Shown here one piece after another: positions 1-5,765 of a stretch of 6,351 nucleotides of DNA. The number at the start of each line of letters is the position of its first letter. Positions within the stretch are counted from its first letter, which is position 1. Below the pieces are notes generated by a model that was given only the letters and a program-made list of their open reading frames with translations, was not told where the DNA came from and did not search any database. This DNA comes from SOIA01 sp050116035 (GTDB lineage: Bacteria > Acidobacteriota > Aminicenantia > Aminicenantales > Aminicenantaceae): positions 1 through 6,351 of the forward strand of contig JASFPJ010000200.1 of NCBI GenBank assembly GCA_050116035.1, written 5' to 3'. The position numbers and the translations under genes were made by a program.

Positions 1-174
1 CATCCGGCCCATGCCCGATTCTGAATAATTTATGGAGGGGGAGACATTATATGGAGTCAGGGCTCGACATTAGACATAGATAGGAAGAGATTCATCATAA
101 GCAGAATAGAGAACGTTGGAAGTAGAAATGAATACATACCGAATGTTGAGTCTTGATCCCTTTTAACTTTTAAA
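1..174. other. Upstream region of the M24 peptidase gene, no convincing gene
   Basis: This purine-rich stretch lies between the left edge and the ribosome binding site of the M24 gene. All forward frames entering from the left edge close early (TGA at 22-24, TAA at 26-28, TAG at 81-83), so at most the last few codons of an upstream gene could be present and nothing identifies one. I found no clear -35/-10 pair and no hairpin with a T-run. The promoter of the M24 gene is presumably here, or further left if the gene sits in an operon. Confidence 0.4.
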
Positions 175-181
175 AAGGAGG
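175..181 (+). promoter_or_regulatory. Ribosome binding site of the M24 peptidase gene
   Basis: AAGGAGG is a full Shine-Dalgarno match ending 4 bases before the ATG at 186. The spacing is slightly short. An alternative TTG start at 189 would have 7-base spacing, but ATG is preferred, and the Tat motif is kept with either start. Confidence 0.75.
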
Positions 182-185
182 GAAT

Positions 186-1445
186 ATGTTGCTATCACGA
201 CGAAAATTTCTACAAATCGGGGGTCTCTCGATTTCGACTTTCGGATTTTCAAATATTCTGTTCTCCCGTTCCCAGACATCCGGACAATCGCAGTTGAAAA
301 ATATGGTTGCCGGGGTAAAGCCGCTCACTCCTGAGGATTATGAAAAACGAATGGAAAAGGCTCAGCAATTGCTGGCCGAGAATAAAATAGATGCGCTTTT
401 CTTATCTGGAAGCACCAACCTCATCTATTTTACTAAAGTCGGCTGGGGGAGAAGCGAGCGGACGTTCGGTGCAGTCCTAAACCGCAAAGGCAGTCCTGTG
501 TGGGTTTGTCCGGCTTTTGAGAGAGAAAGAGCTGAAGAGAGAATCCCGAAAGGCCAGGAAGTCCGCACCTGGGAAGAAGATGAAAGCCCCTACAAGCTCA
601 TAGCGGGTATCATGAAAGACCTTGGAGCGGGACGAGGTCGGTTGGCATTGGGTCCGACAGTCAGGAATTTCGTTTACTATGGTCTCCATAAGGACGCTCC
701 GGGTCTCGAACTGGTCAATGGCGCGGTCATCACCGAGGGATGCCGTGGAATCAAGAGTAAAAAAGAGATTGCTTACATGGACCTTGCGAATAAAATCACA
801 AAGTTGGCTTACAGGGAGGCATTCAAACACCTGCGCGAAGGAATGACCACTGGGGAATTGTCTGGTCTCGTCAGACGGGCTCACCAGGAGATGGGGGTTA
901 GGGGTGGCGGAGGGCCGCAGTTCGGCCCCAATTCAGCTTTTCCGCACGGCTCATCTGTAGTGCGAAATCTTCATAAAGGAGATTCCATCATAATAGACGG
1001 CGGTTGCGGTGTCGAAGGGTTTCGTTCCGATGTCACTCGCACTGTTGTGTTGGGAAAGCCTTCGGATAAGCTGAGGAAGGTCTGGGACATCGTGAAGAAA
1101 TCCCAATCCGAAGCCCTGAAAGCGATTCGACCCGGAGTTTCCTGCGAGCATATCGACCGAGTGGCCCGGAAAGTCGTCGAAGATGCCGGGTATGGACCGG
1201 GCTATAAATACTTTACACACCGTGTGGGCCACGGAATTGGAATGGAAGGTCATGAATATCCTTATCTAGTTAAAGGGAACAAACTGAAACTCCAGCCCGG
1301 TATGACCTTCAGTGATGAGCCGGGCATTTATATCTATGGGGAGTTCGGAGTCCGGTTGGAAGATTGTTTCGTTGTGACTGAAGATGGAGGGCGTTTTCTC
1401 GGAGGAATGGCTTCGACTGCAATAGACAAACCCTTCGGAGAGTGA
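186..1445 (+). CDS. Tat-exported M24 family metallopeptidase (Xaa-Pro aminopeptidase-like)
   Basis: A 419-residue protein with the layout of Xaa-Pro aminopeptidases, which remove an N-terminal residue that precedes proline. The N-terminus has a twin-arginine signal, SRRKFLQ at residues 4-10, followed by a hydrophobic stretch to about residue 26, so export of the folded protein is predicted. There is no lipobox cysteine and the cleavage site is unclear. A creatinase-type N-terminal domain spans about 50-180 and the pita-bread catalytic domain about 190-405. All five expected dinuclear metal ligands are visible: D271 (IIIDGG), D282 (SDVTRT), H349 (VGHGIG), E378 (DEPGIY) and E392 (RLEDCF). The family histidines H254 (FPHG) and H356 (GHEYPY) are also present, so the enzyme should be active. 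The gene converges on the S9 peptidase gene. Exact specificity is inferred: dipeptidase, creatinase-like or other M24 activities are possible. Confidence 0.9.
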   Translation: MLLSRRKFLQIGGLSISTFGFSNILFSRSQTSGQSQLKNMVAGVKPLTPEDYEKRMEKAQQLLAENKIDALFLSGSTNLIYFTKVGWGRSERTFGAVLNRKGSPVWVCPAFERERAEERIPKGQEVRTWEEDESPYKLIAGIMKDLGAGRGRLALGPTVRNFVYYGLHKDAPGLELVNGAVITEGCRGIKSKKEIAYMDLANKITKLAYREAFKHLREGMTTGELSGLVRRAHQEMGVRGGGGPQFGPNSAFPHGSSVVRNLHKGDSIIIDGGCGVEGFRSDVTRTVVLGKPSDKLRKVWDIVKKSQSEALKAIRPGVSCEHIDRVARKVVEDAGYGPGYKYFTHRVGHGIGMEGHEYPYLVKGNKLKLQPGMTFSDEPGIYIYGEFGVRLEDCFVVTEDGGRFLGGMASTAIDKPFGE

Positions 1446-1470
1446 TCAGATAATTCATAGAAAAAATAAG

Positions 1471-1492
1471 AAAAGGGGACAGGCCCCTTTTT
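1471..1492. terminator. Bidirectional terminator between the convergent peptidase genes
   Basis: AAAAGGGG (1471-1478) pairs perfectly with CCCCTTTT (1484-1491) around the loop ACAGG, giving an 8-bp stem with a four-pair GC core. On the + strand the stem runs into a T-tract after the M24 gene. On the - strand it is followed by TTTTCTTATTTTTT, which serves the S9 gene. The hairpin overlaps the last base of the S9 stop codon. The loop and 5' arm contain GGGGACAGG, a motif that recurs near 4661-4678. Confidence 0.7.
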
Positions 1493-4265
1493 AAATTTTA
1501 TCCTGCTCTTTTTGGGCGTCGAGCCGACGCTTTTTTTTCACATATGGAATGCCGTTTGCCATCCAATCGGGCATAGGCTTTCCTTTTAAATAATGGTCGA
1601 AATACTGCTTCATCCGCAACTGAAAGTCTTTCTGGTTCTCTTTCTTGGCAAGATGATGCGGTTCCCCTGGATAGGAGAGGAATATCACTTCTTTCCCGAG
1701 ATAACGGGCGGCATTGTAGTATTCCAGCGATTGGATCCAGTCGACCGATCCATCCTCAGTCCCATGGAGCAACAAAAACGGTGTGGTGATTTTATCGGCG
1801 TTCTGGATGGCAGACTGGCTGCGGAATAATTCGTGGTCCTTCCAGGGATCTGTTCCCATGCGTCCTTGACTGCGCGTGTAATAGGAATGGTTGTTGTTTC
1901 CCGAACTTTTAAAGACTTGATTGAATTCCCCTTCGATGCAGGTCGGTGGGGCACCTGAAACAACACAGGCGAACATATCGGTCTGAGTCACTATAAAAGA
2001 TGTCTGAAATCCGCCCCAGCTGTGCCCCTGGAGACCGATCCGTTCGGGGTCGGCATACCCAAGGTCGATCACTTTTTTTACAGCACTGCTCACGCAATCC
2101 AATGAAGAAGTGCCGGGCTTTCCTATCTCGAAAATAATATCCGGCATCAGCACAAGATACCCGTCGCTCGCGTACGCAGACATATGGGGTCTGTCATCAT
2201 AAGTGGGCATGGAATACTGGTGATGGCGCTGGGACATCTTCTCATAAAAATAAACCAACATCGGATATTTTTTTCCCTCTTCATAACCCTCCGGAAGTGT
2301 TAGAGTCGCCTGCAATTTTTTTCCTTTGCTGTTGGCGTAGTCGACTAATATCCGGCGACCCCAGGCATAGTCTTTTTGTTGAGGATTGGCATCGGTCACT
2401 TTTTTTGCCTCGGAAAAGTCCATCCCGCTCACATGCAAATCCGGGAATTCAGCAAAGGTTTGGATGGTGCACAGAATTTTGTCTGACTTTTTGGCTTTGC
2501 TGATGAATCCAAACAATTTCTCCGCAAAAACCAGCTTCTTTGGTTCTTTCCCCACATCCAGCCGATAATAGCCGTTTTTTTTGGTCCATTCCCCAAACGC
2601 TGAGAGCAGCAGTGGTTTTGAGGTGTCGATGGATTTTTCTTCGGGATCCAATCGGACATACCGGAAAATGATCTTTTCTTTGTGCCCTAAACCTTTGCAG
2701 ATATTCGTGGGATTTTTTCCATCCAGCGGTAGAAGCCAGAGGTCATACTTGTGATTGACGATGACCGCTTTTCCATCTTTGGTCCAGCCTGCCAGTCCAA
2801 AAGGAGGCTTTTCATTCGGGTGGTCGTCTTCTTCGTTGACAAACACAACCGGTGCACTGGCAGAGATATTTGTGGTTTCTTCCTTTTTAAAATCATAAAT
2901 CCAAAGTTGTTTATCTTTTAAATAAAGAAAACATGTGTTGTGCGGAGAGATTCCGAATGATCGACGGATTCCTTTAACGATGGATTTGCGTGCCCCTGTA
3001 GATGTGTCCACCGAATAATAATCGGATTGTTGGGTCTCCACGTCCGAAAGATAGGGTAAAGCATCGCGTCCGACCCCCCATTTGCCATCCCGGGAAAGGG
3101 AGATCGTGCGCATATTTTTATCGGCTAGCTGCAGGAATTTTTTCTCTTTCAAGAGAAAAACAGACCTGTAGGTAAAATTCACGTTGCGTTCGAAACGCCT
3201 AGCCTGAACAGACTGTATCTGTTCATCCTTCCAGTGCCATATATCCACATTCGGCAGTTCTTCTTTGCTTTTTTCGGGCTTTTTTTCCTGTTCTTTGATG
3301 CCGCAGAAAATCCGGGAGAGGTCTTCACTCCAGATCAGGGCCCTGTTCTGGGAGGAAACCGCTGATCCGGGTCTTCTTCCTCTTTGGGGCATGACTCTTT
3401 CGGAAATCACCATGTTTTCGGGAAACTGGGAATCATCGGAGGGATCGTATTCGAAACGGGTGAATGTCTTCTTTTCCAATCCTGTAAAAGCAAGGAGGAC
3501 ATTGTCTCTTTCCCAACAATCCTTCTCCAGTTTTCCTTTCAGAAAAGCCAGGGCTGTTCCCTCTTTATCCCAAGCGATCTGGGTATAGTCAGCGTTGCCT
3601 GTATCGAGTGGAATTAATCGGCTCGTCATCAAGTCAATCAGGTAAACACCATTGCCTCCCTTGTTGGCAGCATCCACAGTGTAAGCCAGCATGGTGCCGG
3701 GTTTATTAAATCGGTACTCCCCCACATTCCCGATATTCTGGGAAATTCCTGTCTTGAGATTGCGGAGCACCAGGTCCGTTCCGTTATGCTTGGCGGCCTT
3801 GTCCTGTTTAGCCTTTTTCGCCGCAAAAAATTTAGAGTTTTTGGAAAAATTAATCGCGGACGTGTTCTCAATCGTGTGCTTTTCGCCGGTTGTCAAATTG
3901 AGGAGTTCTCCCTTTGTCGGAACAGGCTTTTTTGCCTTTTGCAGTTTTTTTGTTTCCGCTTTGGACACCCCGATCAAGTATGCCGCCCACCGGGAATCCT
4001 CTGAAAACCTCGCTCCCGATGCATAGGGAATTTCATAGATCTTATCCGTTGAGAGACTCTTGATAGTAACGGTCGAATCTCCCCCATTGGGCCTGAGAGT
4101 GTAACAGACCCAAATGCCGTTTGAGCTGATAGATGGAGAACGGATGTGTTTCCATTGAGGATAATCCTCCAGGGTCAACACTTTCTTCTCGCTTTGGGCA
4201 GAAAGCGCAAAGACTAAAATCAGCATAAGAAAAACCGACAAAACACTTTTCTTCATAACTTTCAT
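1491..4265 (-). CDS. Secreted S9 family (prolyl oligopeptidase-type) serine peptidase
   Basis: A 924-residue protein when started at the ATG at 4265, numbered from there. This start has AGGAGG six bases upstream and opens directly onto a Sec signal peptide: MKVMKK, a hydrophobic core SVLSVFLMLILVFAL, then likely cleavage near LSA-QS. The 13-codon longer reading has no ribosome binding site and would bury the signal. Residues of about 27-640 are WD/PD40-like repeats expected to form a beta-propeller, with lysine-rich loops. Residues of about 650-900 form an alpha/beta-hydrolase domain with the catalytic triad Ser749 (GHSWGG), Asp838 (HGTEDG) and His870 (GEPHHL). The tail (FDHYLKG, PDWMANGIP) is typical of large S9 peptidases found in Bacteroidota and Acidobacteriota-like bacteria. 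These act as dipeptidyl or acylaminoacyl peptidases on oligopeptides outside the cytoplasm. The exact cleavage preference cannot be read from sequence. The gene has its own long upstream region, so it is probably transcribed alone. Confidence 0.9.
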   Translation of the reverse strand: MKVMKKSVLSVFLMLILVFALSAQSEKKVLTLEDYPQWKHIRSPSISSNGIWVCYTLRPNGGDSTVTIKSLSTDKIYEIPYASGARFSEDSRWAAYLIGVSKAETKKLQKAKKPVPTKGELLNLTTGEKHTIENTSAINFSKNSKFFAAKKAKQDKAAKHNGTDLVLRNLKTGISQNIGNVGEYRFNKPGTMLAYTVDAANKGGNGVYLIDLMTSRLIPLDTGNADYTQIAWDKEGTALAFLKGKLEKDCWERDNVLLAFTGLEKKTFTRFEYDPSDDSQFPENMVISERVMPQRGRRPGSAVSSQNRALIWSEDLSRIFCGIKEQEKKPEKSKEELPNVDIWHWKDEQIQSVQARRFERNVNFTYRSVFLLKEKKFLQLADKNMRTISLSRDGKWGVGRDALPYLSDVETQQSDYYSVDTSTGARKSIVKGIRRSFGISPHNTCFLYLKDKQLWIYDFKKEETTNISASAPVVFVNEEDDHPNEKPPFGLAGWTKDGKAVIVNHKYDLWLLPLDGKNPTNICKGLGHKEKIIFRYVRLDPEEKSIDTSKPLLLSAFGEWTKKNGYYRLDVGKEPKKLVFAEKLFGFISKAKKSDKILCTIQTFAEFPDLHVSGMDFSEAKKVTDANPQQKDYAWGRRILVDYANSKGKKLQATLTLPEGYEEGKKYPMLVYFYEKMSQRHHQYSMPTYDDRPHMSAYASDGYLVLMPDIIFEIGKPGTSSLDCVSSAVKKVIDLGYADPERIGLQGHSWGGFQTSFIVTQTDMFACVVSGAPPTCIEGEFNQVFKSSGNNNHSYYTRSQGRMGTDPWKDHELFRSQSAIQNADKITTPFLLLHGTEDGSVDWIQSLEYYNAARYLGKEVIFLSYPGEPHHLAKKENQKDFQLRMKQYFDHYLKGKPMPDWMANGIPYVKKKRRLDAQKEQDKI

Positions 4266-4271
4266 TATAGA

Positions 4272-4277
4272 CCTCCT
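4272..4277 (-). promoter_or_regulatory. Ribosome binding site that fixes the S9 peptidase start
   Basis: On the - strand AGGAGG is followed by the six-base spacer TCTATA and then ATG at 4265. No comparable site precedes the upstream in-frame ATG at 4304. This places the start 13 codons inside the longest reading frame, exactly at the head of the signal peptide. Confidence 0.85.
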
Positions 4278-4579
4278 ACTGAAGCAATATCTCATGCCAT
4301 CCATTATTAACCATTTATCTTGGTTCGCTTTATTTTATGTTGCATCAAGTATGCACAATTATCCCTTTGGATATTCAGGTGCTTCTTAAACAATTTGTAT
4401 CATTTTTTTTCAGCAAATGGTCGTGCAGGAACAAAAATAAATATTCCCCATTTTCAGCTTTCTTTGTGTGTTTCATCGTTCGATGCCATTATCAATATCA
4501 ATTTTGTTCTATGATAAAAAGTTAGAGTGATTTTGTTAAGTGGTTTTTGTTTTCAATAGGGAAAATATGGGTTTAGATG

Positions 4580-4611
4580 AGGAGATTGCCGCGCTTCGTT
4601 CGCAATGACAC
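4580..4611 (-). repeat. Short dispersed palindromic repeat ('GTCATTGCGA...GCAATC' type)
   Basis: Read on the - strand, the element begins GTCATTGCGAACGAAGCG and ends GGCAATCTC. ATTGC (4585-4589) and GCAAT (4602-4606) form imperfect inverted ends. The same wording (GTCATTGCGAGCGAAGCG...GCAATC) is familiar from many bacterial genomes, where it occurs as dispersed non-coding intergenic copies. Family assignment is from memory. Only one copy is present here. Confidence 0.6.
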
Positions 4612-4651
4612 TTTCAGCTTCAATGTTCTTTAAAAATATTACCTAATGACT

Positions 4652-4678
4652 GAGCGAGTGAACCTGTCCCTTTTTTTT
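4652..4678 (-). repeat. GGGACAGG-core repeat-like element
   Basis: On the - strand this reads eight A, then GGGACAGGTTCACTCGCTC. The stretch AAAAGGG(G)ACAGG matches the 5' arm and loop of the terminator hairpin at 1471-1483. Unlike that copy, it has no complementary CCCC arm, so it looks like a half element or a degenerate copy. Similar GGGACAGG-cored intergenic repeats occur in other bacteria, in some cases near IS200-like/RAYT transposases. No transposase is present here. Confidence 0.4.
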
Positions 4679-4725
4679 AAAATTTGATTCCTTTTGCTCT
4701 ATTAACTTAATGTCTTTTGCTGAAT

Positions 4726-5754
4726 TTACATGACGACAATTGATCTGAGTGGTAAGCCCTTTCTCAACAAGTCTAAGGCCTTGTTGATGTCGTCGAGTTT
4801 GAACCTGTGAGTGATCACGGGCTCGAGTTGAATCTTTTTAAGCAGGATCATTTCTAAGATCTTCGGATAATCCACTGGCCGGCATCCTAATGATCCCAGG
4901 ATTTCTATTTCTCTGAACATCAGCCGTCCTGCATTGAGGGGCGCCGCTTTATGGGAATATCCCACCTGGACATACCGTCCGCCCGGCCTGAGGGTACTCG
5001 GGCCCATTTCAATCGTTTTCGGATTGCCGATGGCCTCGATACAGATATCAGCTCCTCCGTTCGTTAATTCTCTAATTTCTGTCAGCACGGCTTTATCATT
5101 TTTCTTTGATGTGTTGATAGCCTGCTTGGCTCCCAGCCTTTTAGCCATTTCCAGTTTGTCATCCATGATGTCAATGGCGATAACCGAGCCTCCTGCAGCT
5201 GCGGCTATCTGAACCACGTTTATTCCCACACCACCGCATCCGAAGACAACGACCGAGTCGCCTGGCCTGACTTGAGCCCTGTTTTTAACGGCATGGTAAG
5301 GCGTGGAAATGGCATCTGCAATGATGGATGATTCTTCAAGAGGAAGCTTGTCAGGGAGATGGATGCAGTCTTTGGCCGGCACCTTAACATACTCGGCATA
5401 GGCTCCGTCAATATTGTTCCCCAGCATGATCATATTCAAACAGATATTCTCCCGGCCTATCCGGCAGTTGTAGCAATGTCCGCAGGAGAAGACAGGAGGA
5501 ATGAGCACATGGTCACCGGCCTTGATGTTTTTCACCTGCGCACCGACATCCTGGACTATTCCAGATGCCTCATGCCCTAGAATCATCGGCGGCTTTTTAA
5601 ATGTGGGAACACCATGATCTATATAGTGCAAATCCGTGTTACAGACCCCACAGGCAGCAACCTTAACCAGGATTTCATGAAAATATATTTTTGGATCTTC
5701 CACCTCTTCGACTTTTAGAGGTTCGTTAGGCTTATGGAATACGGCGGCTTTCAT
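4726..5754 (-). CDS. Zinc- and NAD-dependent medium-chain dehydrogenase, probable 6-hydroxycyclohex-1-ene-1-carbonyl-CoA dehydrogenase
   Basis: A 342-residue, complete MDR-family alcohol dehydrogenase. Catalytic zinc ligands are C38 (CGVCNTD), H61-E62 (GHEASG) and, by alignment with the usual third cysteine, D147 in ADAISTPY. The structural zinc site is intact: C91, C94, C97 and C105. The Rossmann motif is GCGGVG (172-177), and an acidic residue, D195, follows the second strand, which points to NAD rather than NADP. The start has AGGAGG five bases upstream, immediately after the stop of the hydratase gene, so the two are co-transcribed and probably translationally coupled. The stretch LGNNIDGAYAEY...ADAISTPYHAV resembles Had/BamQ, which oxidises 6-hydroxycyclohex-1-ene-1-carbonyl-CoA to the 6-oxo compound in benzoyl-CoA degradation. 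The neighbouring Dch-like hydratase would supply that substrate. Enzyme class is certain; the substrate is an inference from similarity and context. A general alcohol or polyol dehydrogenase is the alternative. Confidence 0.85.
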   Translation of the reverse strand: MKAAVFHKPNEPLKVEEVEDPKIYFHEILVKVAACGVCNTDLHYIDHGVPTFKKPPMILGHEASGIVQDVGAQVKNIKAGDHVLIPPVFSCGHCYNCRIGRENICLNMIMLGNNIDGAYAEYVKVPAKDCIHLPDKLPLEESSIIADAISTPYHAVKNRAQVRPGDSVVVFGCGGVGINVVQIAAAAGGSVIAIDIMDDKLEMAKRLGAKQAINTSKKNDKAVLTEIRELTNGGADICIEAIGNPKTIEMGPSTLRPGGRYVQVGYSHKAAPLNAGRLMFREIEILGSLGCRPVDYPKILEMILLKKIQLEPVITHRFKLDDINKALDLLRKGLPLRSIVVM

Positions 5755-5759
5755 TGATT

Positions 5760-5765
5760 CCTCCT
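5760..5765 (-). promoter_or_regulatory. Ribosome binding site of the dehydrogenase gene, abutting the hydratase stop
   Basis: On the - strand the hydratase stop TAA (5768-5766) is followed at once by AGGAGG and five bases later by the ATG at 5754. The whole gap is 11 bases, which supports one transcript and coupled translation. Confidence 0.85.

Larger units (their letters stand above)
4278..4725. other. Long AT-rich intergenic region with repeat elements
   Basis: About 450 bases separate the S9 gene from the stop of the dehydrogenase gene. Short open frames on the + strand (for example 4320-4514) lack ribosome binding sites and look like no protein I recognise. The region must hold the S9 promoter, but no -35/-10 pair stands out in the AT-rich sequence. 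Two repeat-like elements occur at 4580-4611 and 4652-4678. Just downstream of the dehydrogenase stop are an 8-base direct repeat, CTTTTGCT at 4691-4698 and 4714-4721, and the small palindrome ATTAACTTAAT at 4701-4711, both of unknown meaning. No clear intrinsic terminator for the dehydrogenase gene is visible. Confidence 0.6.

Noticed and set aside
51..83. Ten-codon open frame preceded by a G-rich, Shine-Dalgarno-like run, upstream of the M24 gene
   Set aside because: It is too short to judge, has no recognisable leader-peptide pattern such as repeated codons, and no attenuator hairpin follows it.
116..174. Possible -35/-10 pairs (TTGGAA at 116, TTGAGT at 146) ahead of the M24 gene
   Set aside because: No good -10 box sits at proper spacing, and for the second pair the -10 would overlap the ribosome binding site.
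477..1253. Antisense open frames of 100-135 codons inside the M24 gene
   Set aside because: They lie opposite a gene with all catalytic residues in place, lack ribosome binding sites, and translate to sequences without family features.
4266..4271. TATAAT-like string overlapping the S9 start (CTATAATG on the - strand)
   Set aside because: It lies between the ribosome binding site and the start codon, so a promoter there could not yield a transcript carrying that site.
4320..4525. Two overlapping + strand open frames of 62-64 codons in the intergenic region
   Set aside because: Neither has a ribosome binding site, and both are in AT-rich sequence with hydrophobic, low-information translations that match no family I know.
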